Assembly (NCBI GenBank): GCA_028284345.1
Contig: JANQRY010000008.1
Coordinates: 496,001-560,000, forward strand
Source: Hyphococcus sp.
GTDB taxonomy: Bacteria; Pseudomonadota; Alphaproteobacteria; Caulobacterales; Parvularculaceae
Reading direction: 5' to 3'
Length of the DNA: 64,000 nt
Part shown: positions 9,841 through 18,878 of the stretch, piece after piece
How the letters are laid out: each line of letters begins with the position of its first letter
Numbering within the stretch: position 1 is the stretch's first letter
Made by a program: the position numbers and the translations under genes
Notes under the pieces: model-generated
Told to the model about the DNA's origin: nothing
Databases searched by the model: none
The model's input: only the letters and a program-made list of their open reading frames with translations

Positions 9841-9862
9841 GCGGCCTTTTATGTAATTTCGC

Positions 9863-11569
9863 TTATACGGCCTCGGCAAAACCATCGTCCTGCTCCACTC
9901 TTGGCTTTGCATCGGGATCGATGGCCGGGAAGTTCATGGCCTCGGGCAGCCAGCCCAGCGCCTGTTTCTGATCGGCCCTGAGGGACTTCATATTGCGGAG
10001 TTTCACGAAGTAGCGGACCATGAGCGGGACAAGTTCGGATTTCTTATAACCATTGCCGTTGCCGTAGAGGCGCGACATGCCGCTTTCGCTTAGGACGCGC
10101 TCAAGCTGGTTCATCGTCCTGCGGCCAAGGAACCATGAGCCGGGCATCCAGTGCTTGCGCATATCGACGCCAATATCGAGCGCCACGCGGTTAAAGACGC
10201 TGCGCTCATCGGTATCGAGTTCGCTGCACTGGCTCTGCCCGAAGTTGATGAGAGAGAGAAACGCAAACAGGCGGTCCAGTCCACCATCGTCAAGCTTCTG
10301 CACCAGATCATAAGCTTCTTCCTTGGAGTAGGCGACGCGAAGCAAACTGCGAAACGCGTCCTCCTCGGGAGCATCTTCCCCCAGCAGTTCCAACAAAGCT
10401 GTGGCTTCGGCTTCAAGTGCGGCCGTGTAGGCTTCGCTTTCATCACTACGCTCAAGATAGGCAAAGCACTCATGGAGAGACGAGTAATACAGCTTGTCAG
10501 CAACGCCGACCTCTTTCGCCTTTCGCGGATTGCTTAAAAGCTCCACCTGCACAGCGGCGCTTTTGTGCATGGCGAAATACTCTTTTACGGGCTTCGCGTA
10601 GGTCGCTTTGGTTTTGGAATTGATCGCCGCCGAAACGGACGGATCAACGTCCCTTCGGATCAGGCCTTTATGGACTTCAACCTTGCCGCTGGGGCAAAGC
10701 TGCACGACCACGCCGCCAGATTCGCCTTTCTTGGCCTGACGATATTCCAGCGAGGAAAACGGCCCTTCGACCAGTTCGGCCCAATCGTTCTTTGCTTCAT
10801 AGTCGGCAACCAGTTTTTCGGCGGCGGCTTTTTGCAAATCGAAGAACTGCTCGGCATCGTCAAAGAAAGTGGTTTCATCTTCTGCAAAGAGGTCGGTGGT
10901 CAGAGAGCCGGAATATTCCTCCTGCGGAAAAATCGCCACGGCAACGCTCGGCGCATCACCGATCAGGCGGTCCCTGATTTCCGAAGGGGTTGAATACCAC
11001 CCGTTAATGACCTCATCCAAGAGGTCGTCTTGCTCGTCATGGCCACCAAGGCTCAGGGCTTCGGCCTGAACAAGCGTGATCTTGGACTTGCTGACCGCTT
11101 CCTTCACCTGATCGCTCAAATCAAGCAATACCAGGCGCCGCTTGATGGTGTTTTCGGAGAGGCCCGTTTGCGCGGCGATTTCCCCCAGACCGTTACCACT
11201 TTCAACCAGCGTTGCAATGGCTTCGGCTTCTTCCAGCGGGCTAAGATTTTCGCGTTGGATATTTTCAATCGCGGCAATGCGCAAGGCATCGTCAGTAGAA
11301 AGATCGTCACGCACTTCAACAGGCACTGTAACATCCTTGGGCATATCACCCTGCTCGACCAACAGCGACAAGGCACGGTAACGCCTCTCGCCGCTGACAA
11401 TTTTATAGGTGCGCTTTCGTCCTTCCGGCTTTGCCGCCACGAGGTTTTGCAACAAGCCATCTGTTTTGATGCTTTGAGCAAGGCCCGCGATTGCTTCATC
11501 GTCAAAGCGTTTGCGCGGGTTGTCGCTTGAGGGACGCAGGTTTTTCAAAGGTATCATTTCAATCGTCAT
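9863..11569 (-). CDS. ParB/RepB/Spo0J-like DNA-binding protein
   Basis: IPLKNLRPSSDNPRKRFDDEAIAGLAQSIKTDGLLQNLVA, SGERRYRAL, IAAIENIQRENLSPLEEAEA, HTH LGEIAAQTGLSENTIKRRL. Confidence 0.88.
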   Translation of the reverse strand: MTIEMIPLKNLRPSSDNPRKRFDDEAIAGLAQSIKTDGLLQNLVAAKPEGRKRTYKIVSGERRYRALSLLVEQGDMPKDVTVPVEVRDDLSTDDALRIAAIENIQRENLSPLEEAEAIATLVESGNGLGEIAAQTGLSENTIKRRLVLLDLSDQVKEAVSKSKITLVQAEALSLGGHDEQDDLLDEVINGWYSTPSEIRDRLIGDAPSVAVAIFPQEEYSGSLTTDLFAEDETTFFDDAEQFFDLQKAAAEKLVADYEAKNDWAELVEGPFSSLEYRQAKKGESGGVVVQLCPSGKVEVHKGLIRRDVDPSVSAAINSKTKATYAKPVKEYFAMHKSAAVQVELLSNPRKAKEVGVADKLYYSSLHECFAYLERSDESEAYTAALEAEATALLELLGEDAPEEDAFRSLLRVAYSKEEAYDLVQKLDDGGLDRLFAFLSLINFGQSQCSELDTDERSVFNRVALDIGVDMRKHWMPGSWFLGRRTMNQLERVLSESGMSRLYGNGNGYKKSELVPLMVRYFVKLRNMKSLRADQKQALGWLPEAMNFPAIDPDAKPRVEQDDGFAEAV

Positions 11570-11668
11570 TTTAAGTCTCCTATGTTTGATTGAGTTGATG
11601 TCGTGTCTGCCGACACGCCGGAACGCATGAGGGTTGATTGCCGCCATGCGCTCGGGCGCAGCGGCGGA

Positions 11669-12076
11669 TCAAATCCAGCGCTGCTCGATGCCGTAGCCGT
11701 CGCCAAGGGCTGCGCTTGCGAGGTCATAGACAAGAGCGAAGCCCATATCCTGACCGCACCCCTTGACCTTTACGCCGTCGCGCAGATCATCCATGGCCAG
11801 CCCTAAGAGAACGGCGCAGACATAGTTGAGGTGACGCAGATCGCCCGTGGCGGCATGGACGTAGTGCACTGAAATTGTCCGGCTCATCCCTGAGCGCGAA
11901 ACGTGTCGGATCAGCGTATAAAAAACCGGCTTGCCGTTTTGGGATTTGGTTGCCTCGGCAATCGCCTCTTGCAGGTGCTCCCTGCAGAGTTCGATTTCCT
12001 GAACGACATATTCGCGAAATGTCTGTCCCGGCTTTGCAAGAAGCTCATAGCTCTGTTTTAATTGTGATCGGCTCAT
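11669..12076 (-). CDS. hypothetical protein, mobile-element associated
   Basis: 135 aa ORF co-directional with the ParB-like gene; conserved-looking FYTLIRHVSRSGMSRTISVHYVHAATGDLRHLNYVC. Confidence 0.6.
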   Translation of the reverse strand: MSRSQLKQSYELLAKPGQTFREYVVQEIELCREHLQEAIAEATKSQNGKPVFYTLIRHVSRSGMSRTISVHYVHAATGDLRHLNYVCAVLLGLAMDDLRDGVKVKGCGQDMGFALVYDLASAALGDGYGIEQRWI

Positions 12077-12141
12077 GGCAGATTCCTTTCATGATAAAAA
12101 TCGCGCATGAACCTCTGCCCAGCGGCGAGCGTCTAAAAACC

Positions 12142-12177
12142 AAACGCCTTCCGCACGCATTTTCGCGGAAGGCGTTT
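12142..12177. terminator. strong hairpin, likely terminator
   Basis: AAACGCCTTCCGC (12142-12154) / GCGGAAGGCGTTT (12165-12177), 13-bp perfect stem with 10-nt loop, T-run on the plus side. Confidence 0.55.
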
Positions 12178-12507
12178 TAGACGGGCGTACCGGAGAGCAG
12201 GCGCCCCAAAGCCCTGCTGCTTGCAGCGCGACAAGCGCCGCGCGCCACACGGACTTTCGGAGCGGGCCAGCGCGCGGCAGGGCTATTGGACCAGGCAGTC
12301 TGAAATCCGGTTTAAGCTGAAAGGTAAGGTTCCTTGCGCCTGTTTACGGGCGCAAAAAAAGGAAACGGGGCGGCAAACGCCGCCGCCGCAATCCTCCTGC
12401 GAGGGATTGATGCCGCATGGCCAAGACCCTGCGTCGCTTGAGCTATGCAGGGGCTTGGTTCACGAAAGCCCGGTCCGGCTTAGCCGAACGCAGCGAAAAA
12501 CCGAAAC

Positions 12508-14076
12508 TTAAATGTAATGCCAAAATGGAAGAGGTTTATAATCTTCAACACTCTGCCCCGATTTAATATCAGGAGGGCTTGTGGTGAGGATATCTCCGAT
12601 CTTTCCAGCAAATTTTAGCGTGATCGGAAACCCGTCTGAAAATTTGCAACTATTGTAATTGAGCTTGCTCAAACGCAGAATATCATTGAGGACCACCTCG
12701 ATATCCGCTTCACCATTGCAAATTTCAACATCAAGGGGGTTGGGCGTATTCCAACCCGGATAGGTATTAAGGCGTGGTGCGAATCCAGACGCGAACAGGA
12801 ATGCCTTTTTCTTGGACATCAAAAGCGCTGTACCACGTAGGACAGCACCGCTTCCGCGTGTCATGAGTTTTAAACCGCCAAAAGTGCGGCGTATACGAAC
12901 ACCAATTACTTTTGTGCCATAAGGCTCGGCCGCCTCCAAAAAGCCGGCCCACTCTTCATCGTTAAACCGAACGCTTCCATGAACGTAGATCTCTTTTGGA
13001 GCGTTATTGTCATGTTCGTCAGCATAGGAAAGCAGGGCGCGGTCGAGTAGTTTGGCTGCTTCATCGCGATCAAGATGACATTCCCGCGAATCTTCAGAAT
13101 ACCATGGCCCCAGCGCGCCCTTGAAAACCATGCCGTTTCCGTCTTCGAGGAACATCTGCGCACCGCAACAAGCGTTGTTGTCACCCTGGGCCTTTGAAAG
13201 CCGCTTGAAGACTATCCCCATGTAACAAACGCCCGGCCTAAAATCGGAAAGAATCCACGGCCTGCGCCGGGTTTTATAGAATATCGAGGTGGCAAGGTTC
13301 CATAGAATTGTAGCGGGGTCCTCTTTCCCTCGAACAGGGTTATCAGGGCTACGCAAACAAGCGTCCAAGGTTTCTGCCTGAACGATTTGCGTGATAATCT
13401 GGTGCTTTAGCAGGCGCGCCTTGAGTTGGTTATGAAAGTCCGGCTTAAATTTTAGCGCGTCCTCATATTCCTCTGCAAAGCTATCGGCTTCCGCTTTTTC
13501 AACGAACAGACCGAACTGAGCAAAATCATCGGCGCGCGTACCGTCCAAGTAGTCTTTCGGAGGCTCGGACTCCGGTCGGCATAACCGCTCCAATGCCTGT
13601 GGAATAACAACAAACCAGAGATCAGGCTTATTCTCACTTTCAAAGTGCTGCTTGATGAGGCGCTTTGTAAAAACCTTGGTCACTCTTGCAATGCGCGTGT
13701 GAAGGTCATGCGTTTTCAGGGCGTTCTCAAGAACATCATCGGGAACGATACAGAGCGCTTCAGCAGGCTGATTCCAGTTCAGACCGAAAGCGGCCTCAAA
13801 GCCGGGAAAAAACTGATGGGCCAACTTGCCGTAATCGGATTGTTTCTGTCGTGTGAATCGTCCGCCCTTGTGAGCGGGGCGGGCGCAGTTCACCGATGCC
13901 GACCATTTCGCAAATTGATCTAAGGCGTCCTTAGTGCCGATAATTCCATAGCGAACGCTGCCAGGGTTATCCGCGTAGGGTCCGAACAAGGTCAGGCCAT
14001 CCTTTGGATGAGGCAAGCTTTGACCATGTCCAAACAAAAGAAACGGCTCGTCGAGTTGTATCAGTCGTTGCTCCAT
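12508..14076 (-). CDS. short prokaryotic Argonaute (MID-PIWI), catalytically inactive
   Basis: 522 aa; AEALCIVPDDVLENALK, KPDLWFVVIPQALERL, TILWNLATSIFYKTRRRPWILSDFRPGVCYMGIVF, KEIYVHGSVRFNDEEW, GTALLMSKKKAFLFASGF; PIWI Asp positions not conserved; 16-bp overlap with upstream TIR-APAZ gene. Confidence 0.85.
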   Translation of the reverse strand: MEQRLIQLDEPFLLFGHGQSLPHPKDGLTLFGPYADNPGSVRYGIIGTKDALDQFAKWSASVNCARPAHKGGRFTRQKQSDYGKLAHQFFPGFEAAFGLNWNQPAEALCIVPDDVLENALKTHDLHTRIARVTKVFTKRLIKQHFESENKPDLWFVVIPQALERLCRPESEPPKDYLDGTRADDFAQFGLFVEKAEADSFAEEYEDALKFKPDFHNQLKARLLKHQIITQIVQAETLDACLRSPDNPVRGKEDPATILWNLATSIFYKTRRRPWILSDFRPGVCYMGIVFKRLSKAQGDNNACCGAQMFLEDGNGMVFKGALGPWYSEDSRECHLDRDEAAKLLDRALLSYADEHDNNAPKEIYVHGSVRFNDEEWAGFLEAAEPYGTKVIGVRIRRTFGGLKLMTRGSGAVLRGTALLMSKKKAFLFASGFAPRLNTYPGWNTPNPLDVEICNGEADIEVVLNDILRLSKLNYNSCKFSDGFPITLKFAGKIGDILTTSPPDIKSGQSVEDYKPLPFWHYI

Positions 14077-15503
14077 AAAACCTCCAACAACTCTTCGATC
14101 AAAGCATCGTCTTTAACTTCCCTATAGGCCCGTTCGCCAGTGAATATTCTTGGGCCAGACGCCACGACGATGTCCTGGTAGCCGGTGGGAATTCGAATGC
14201 TAACTTGGTCATCTGCGAGCCAAGCGGAAATCCCAAGGATTCTGCGGCGCCAGTCGTCATTCCACCAGCCAAGCTTTTTAAGCACCTTTTTATCGTCTAT
14301 CGGTTTTGGTTTCTCACCTTCGGCGCTTTTGTAAGGTAGCGTAATTACAGCTTTGGGATTCAAGATGATCCCATTATGCGTGTGCAAATCAATGACCGGC
14401 AGAATGCCAAAGTGCCAGAAATACGTTTTCTTGAAATGCTTGCGCTCGCCAACGAAAGTCACCGGAGCTTTGCGTTTTCCCGGTTCGCAGATGCTATGGC
14501 GATTGTTCCTAATCAAGCCGCTTGCCGGATACCAGATTTTGCGCGGCCCGCGTCCCGGCGCTTTGTGGCTGAGGTCGCGGTCGCCAAGGTATTTTTCAAG
14601 GGCCGACGCAATCAGGTAGGTGAGGATATTTCGCGCTGTTTCCGGGGCTATTCCAAGGGGCGGATGACCGTGTGACAAGAAGTCGACTGTGCGCAATACG
14701 ATTGCATCTTCCATTTCCAACCCATGGGTTAGCTCCATGTAATCGTGGGCACACCCAAATGAAATCGCATAGTCGCTGTGGGCGCTGTGAGCGGGGTGCG
14801 CAGGCAGCGCTTTTCTTAAACGTTCATAACCGGTGAGTGGATTCTTCTCTGATGATACTTTCAGAAAATGGATTTTCTCCGGCAACGCTTTAAACGGTAA
14901 AACGTTTGAAACAATCTCATTCTCTTTGCTTTGAACAAGAGCCTCGTGGGCGCTAAGCGCAGGCCACCAGGAGGAGATTCTACCAAGATCTGGAGAATTC
15001 GTTTTGGGAACGCCGTCATGTTCAAGTCGTTCGCATAGTTCACGAAGTCCCGACATCCAGTTTTCCGCATTTATGTAAATGTCGGGATTAATCAGTATCG
15101 GCGTTCTGCCGCTAAGCCTTTCGACCCTCAACGGTATGATGAAATTATCCCGCGCCAGATTGTCGGCAGTCTGAAGTTCTTTATAGACGCCGCGCTTTTT
15201 CTCTAGGTCACGCGATGTATCCGAAAGTATGAAAATGAATTTTGCAGCATCTTCCTCAATTTTTTTCTGAACTTTCAGCCAAAATGCGCTCTCACCGCCA
15301 TGGGTGTTTTTAAGATCGCACCAGACCTCATAGCCAAGAAGGGTAAGCTGGGTAGCAAACCAGGCAGCGACAGCATTGTCTTGTGGATTCGCATGGCTGA
15401 TGAATAACAGGCCCTGTTGAGCCGGCCTTTTTGCGTCGGCTGCCTGAGCCTGTTTTTCCTTGTCCTTCAGCATCTTAGCATCCCTCCATCGGGAATTTTC
15501 CAC
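14061..15503 (-). CDS. TIR-APAZ protein (SPARTA effector subunit)
   Basis: 480 aa; TIR domain LLFISHANPQDNAVAAWFATQLTLLGYEVWCDLKNTHGGESAFW...FIFILSDTSRDLEKKRGVYKELQTA, followed by an APAZ-like region; overlaps short pAgo. Confidence 0.82.
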   Translation of the reverse strand: MENSRWRDAKMLKDKEKQAQAADAKRPAQQGLLFISHANPQDNAVAAWFATQLTLLGYEVWCDLKNTHGGESAFWLKVQKKIEEDAAKFIFILSDTSRDLEKKRGVYKELQTADNLARDNFIIPLRVERLSGRTPILINPDIYINAENWMSGLRELCERLEHDGVPKTNSPDLGRISSWWPALSAHEALVQSKENEIVSNVLPFKALPEKIHFLKVSSEKNPLTGYERLRKALPAHPAHSAHSDYAISFGCAHDYMELTHGLEMEDAIVLRTVDFLSHGHPPLGIAPETARNILTYLIASALEKYLGDRDLSHKAPGRGPRKIWYPASGLIRNNRHSICEPGKRKAPVTFVGERKHFKKTYFWHFGILPVIDLHTHNGIILNPKAVITLPYKSAEGEKPKPIDDKKVLKKLGWWNDDWRRRILGISAWLADDQVSIRIPTGYQDIVVASGPRIFTGERAYREVKDDALIEELLEVLWSND

Positions 15504-15661
15504 GATCTAGTGGCTTCTTCCAAGTTGAGGCACCAGATATGGTAGCTCCAGGAAGCGAGGGAGTCCATGATTTTTTTGAACATTTCGGGAACATTTGCCG
15601 GGCGCAAACGTAGTCGAAGTTCAAACCAGTTCCAAAAGATGGAGAAACTGTCGGGGGGGTG

Positions 15662-18562
15662 TTAGGCCGGCATCTCAACGCGGTCAGAGCTGATAAGTGG
15701 TTTTGGATCTTTAACAACAGGTGGCAAACCCGGCCCGACAACCGGGTCGCCCTTTTTCTCAGCGGCCACTACTTTTGCGTTTAACTCTAACATAAACGCT
15801 AATATATCATCGGACTTCTTCATCCCGTAAGCGTTACGAACGGCCGCATCAAGATTTTCGTGCACAGCTTTGAGCTTGGAATCACCCGGCAGTTCTAGCG
15901 TGCGGTAGAGTTCCCGCAGTGTCATCGAATGTTCTTCGCTCAAAGAATTGCGCAGGTTTCGCAATTCAACTGCGCATTTCGCAATTTTAGAGACTGCCGC
16001 AGGTGTCGGTGATTGGGGCCAAGGAAAGGCGTCAAATACCGTATTGGAAGTATACCTGGGATCGCTTTTCATTGTCGAACATCTCGCAACAAACCATTTC
16101 CAATGAATTCCGGATTGTAGAATTCCAAAGGAATAATCGTCGGCAAGCGGAAATGCCGTAAGTGAGTCGTTGGGCTGAATATCCGGTGATACAAATTCAA
16201 ATATTGGTCTTTTTGTTACGCGCCCGCAAACGATGTAACGGTCCAGCGTTTCGATCTCCGAAAGCAACTCTCCTCTGCGTCTAAACAACAGCCACCATCG
16301 CCGAAGCGCATTGGCATGATCTTTAACAATTTTGGCCTTGGAATCTGCTGCTAGCGCCTCATCATTTCTCTTTTTTTCTTTATCAGCCGCTTTTTGCCTG
16401 TCAGGAAGAACCGTATCTTCAATTCGTTTGTAAAGTGATGATATTTTTTGCGCCTGAAACAAATCACAATCACCAAAATCGATGACGTATCTACTCGGGC
16501 AACTTCCAACGGTTCCGATCAAATCATCTGTAATCATGAAGGGATGCAAAAATTGCCCCAGCTCCGGTTCTGAATCAAGGAGCGACTGCGCCTCTGCAAG
16601 GTCAAGCAGAAAACCTTCGTGGCCGTGAGTTTGCCCCTGATAGCAAGCTGTCGACTTGGCGTTAGCCTGTATCGGTTTTGCGATGCTAACGTCCGTATCA
16701 AATGAGAGCGACGGGCCGATTGTATCAACCTCTTTTATTTCCCATGGAGAGTCACGATTGTCACCAACTTGGCGAAAGAGTTTTTTCTTTCCTAGGTGTT
16801 TGCCTTTCACCCAGTTCGCAATCGAGACGTGAACTATCGCATCACCAAGCCAAACCTGAGATGAGACGGCTTCAACGATTGTGCCTCCACTATTGACAAT
16901 GTAATCAAGCCCTCCTTCGCGAGAATAATTTTGCCGAATTGTGTTTGTACCGACCAAGCCAGCATATTGTCCATCTTTCAGATGGTCGTGGGCCTTTCGA
17001 AACCAATAAACGCAATAATCGGCACGACCGGGCACGTCGGGGAATTTCTTGCGGACGCTATTTACATATGGGCGGCCCAATTCTTCGATAATTTTATTTT
17101 TTGATTGATATGGCGGATTGCCAACAATCGCATCGCACTCTGGCCACGGCGCAAACAATGCATCATCACAAATTACGTTATCGTCCAGATTGTCTAGGGG
17201 AAGTGCTTCATCGGCGTGAAACGGTAATTCCATCTGCTCTCGTTCAAAGACTTCTATTGCTTCGTCAAGCGCCAGTTTTTTCGACAGCATGAGCGTAACT
17301 TTTGCCAACTCAACACCAAAAGAATCCCGATCAATACCAAAAAACTGCCTCGGGCTGATGAGTGAAATAGTCTTTGCCTGATCACGAAAACTTTTCTCGC
17401 TTACCGTTGCCTTCAGCTTTGCCAGCAGCCCAATCTCGATTCGGACAAGTTCCCGATATGATAGGTAAAGAAAATTACCGCTGCCACATGCCGGGTCTAG
17501 CACGCGAAATTTCGTCAACTCACTCCTCAACCCAAGCAGCTCCTTCATCGTTGATGCCCTGGCTATTTTCTCTTTCCACGGGGCCACAATTGTCGGGTTT
17601 ACAATTCGCAGAATGTCGGCTTCCGAAGTAAAATGTGCTCCGTAAGCATGACGCTCTTCGGCATCCATGCTTTGCTGAAAGATTGTGCCGAATATTGCTG
17701 GATTGACTTTGGACCAGTCCTGTGTCGCAGCCCCCTCTTCACCGCCAACAAGGGCCAATTCTTCAGGTGTGAGTTCGATAGGATTGATAGTTTGAAAAAT
17801 GCCACCATTAAAGTATGGCACGTTCTGAAAGCGCCCGCCTTTGGCTGGCGCCTTCGTGTTCATTTGCTGGAACAGCGCACCGAACAGATCGTACGAATTC
17901 TGGCCTTTGTGCAAACAGTCATCGACCATTCCCGTAACAATCGCTGCAGGTAAGAGATCAATGTCCTCTGCAAACATGGCAACGACAAGCTGCAGGACAA
18001 ATCGCTGTGCCTGAGACCTTTCGATGCCGCGGTTGGCAAGCGACTTAAATAGTAGGGCCACCTTATCTGCAGCATCTCTCGAAACCTCTTCAAGATCATT
18101 ACCAAATACGGGGTCTGGATCATGGGGGAAGAGAAAATTCAGAGCCGGATATCTTAGGGGAAGGTCTTCAAGCGCCACGAGATCAACCGGCTCATCGATC
18201 TGCTTGTCAAAATCGTAAATACGGAATTCATCAAAGTTACAAAGAACGACATAGCGTGGCCGGTTCGGAACCGCGTGTATCCAGTAATCGAATGCCTGCT
18301 GATAATGGTGAAATAGATTCTCGCCTCGCTTTTTCATTTCCAGAAGCATACGGGGCTTCCAGACCAGGTCGGCGAAGCTGGTACCTTTGGTAGATTTCTT
18401 CTTTATGCGGAATTCCAGTTCCGCTCCGGCTTCTTTGTAACCAGCGTGGCCAAACGCCTGAAACAGGCGGTCGCAAAACACTTGCGCCTCGCCTTTTTCA
18501 TCTCCCTTCAGGAGCTTGGCGTAATCAAGAAACGCCTCCAGTTTTTCCGTCACATCGCTCAT
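15662..18562 (-). CDS. MmeI-like (type IIL) fused restriction endonuclease-methyltransferase
   Basis: 966 aa; nuclease motif FADLVWKPRMLLEMKKRG, methylase motifs VLDPACGSGNFLYLSYREL and DAIVGNPPYQS. Confidence 0.85.
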   Translation of the reverse strand: MSDVTEKLEAFLDYAKLLKGDEKGEAQVFCDRLFQAFGHAGYKEAGAELEFRIKKKSTKGTSFADLVWKPRMLLEMKKRGENLFHHYQQAFDYWIHAVPNRPRYVVLCNFDEFRIYDFDKQIDEPVDLVALEDLPLRYPALNFLFPHDPDPVFGNDLEEVSRDAADKVALLFKSLANRGIERSQAQRFVLQLVVAMFAEDIDLLPAAIVTGMVDDCLHKGQNSYDLFGALFQQMNTKAPAKGGRFQNVPYFNGGIFQTINPIELTPEELALVGGEEGAATQDWSKVNPAIFGTIFQQSMDAEERHAYGAHFTSEADILRIVNPTIVAPWKEKIARASTMKELLGLRSELTKFRVLDPACGSGNFLYLSYRELVRIEIGLLAKLKATVSEKSFRDQAKTISLISPRQFFGIDRDSFGVELAKVTLMLSKKLALDEAIEVFEREQMELPFHADEALPLDNLDDNVICDDALFAPWPECDAIVGNPPYQSKNKIIEELGRPYVNSVRKKFPDVPGRADYCVYWFRKAHDHLKDGQYAGLVGTNTIRQNYSREGGLDYIVNSGGTIVEAVSSQVWLGDAIVHVSIANWVKGKHLGKKKLFRQVGDNRDSPWEIKEVDTIGPSLSFDTDVSIAKPIQANAKSTACYQGQTHGHEGFLLDLAEAQSLLDSEPELGQFLHPFMITDDLIGTVGSCPSRYVIDFGDCDLFQAQKISSLYKRIEDTVLPDRQKAADKEKKRNDEALAADSKAKIVKDHANALRRWWLLFRRRGELLSEIETLDRYIVCGRVTKRPIFEFVSPDIQPNDSLTAFPLADDYSFGILQSGIHWKWFVARCSTMKSDPRYTSNTVFDAFPWPQSPTPAAVSKIAKCAVELRNLRNSLSEEHSMTLRELYRTLELPGDSKLKAVHENLDAAVRNAYGMKKSDDILAFMLELNAKVVAAEKKGDPVVGPGLPPVVKDPKPLISSDRVEMPA

Positions 18563-18764
18563 AGCTGCGAAACTCTCTCATTTCTTTAAGTGTATCGAAT
18601 GCAGTGCGCGACTAATAGAACAATTCAGCGCTTTACTTGCGTTATGCCTGTTTCTTTTCACCGTGAAGCTCGTTCTTTGCGGCTTGTACCAGTCAGCGCC
18701 TTTCGGGATGAGACGAGAAACGCGCCGGCTTGTCGGCAAGCCTGGAACACCAAGGAGAAAAGAA

Positions 18765-18875
18765 ATGACAACCCATACACAGATTCGAGTATCGCTAAAT
18801 CTTCAATTCTGCTTCGGGCCTATCCCGGCAGCCGATATTGTGTTCAGCTATGAAATGCGTTCTGAAGACGCCTAA
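18765..18875 (+). CDS. small hypothetical protein (36 aa)
   Basis: ATG at 18765 preceded by AAGGAGA; MTTHTQIRVSLNLQFCFGPIPAADIVFSYEMRSEDA. Confidence 0.35.
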   Translation: MTTHTQIRVSLNLQFCFGPIPAADIVFSYEMRSEDA

Positions 18876-18878
18876 TCT

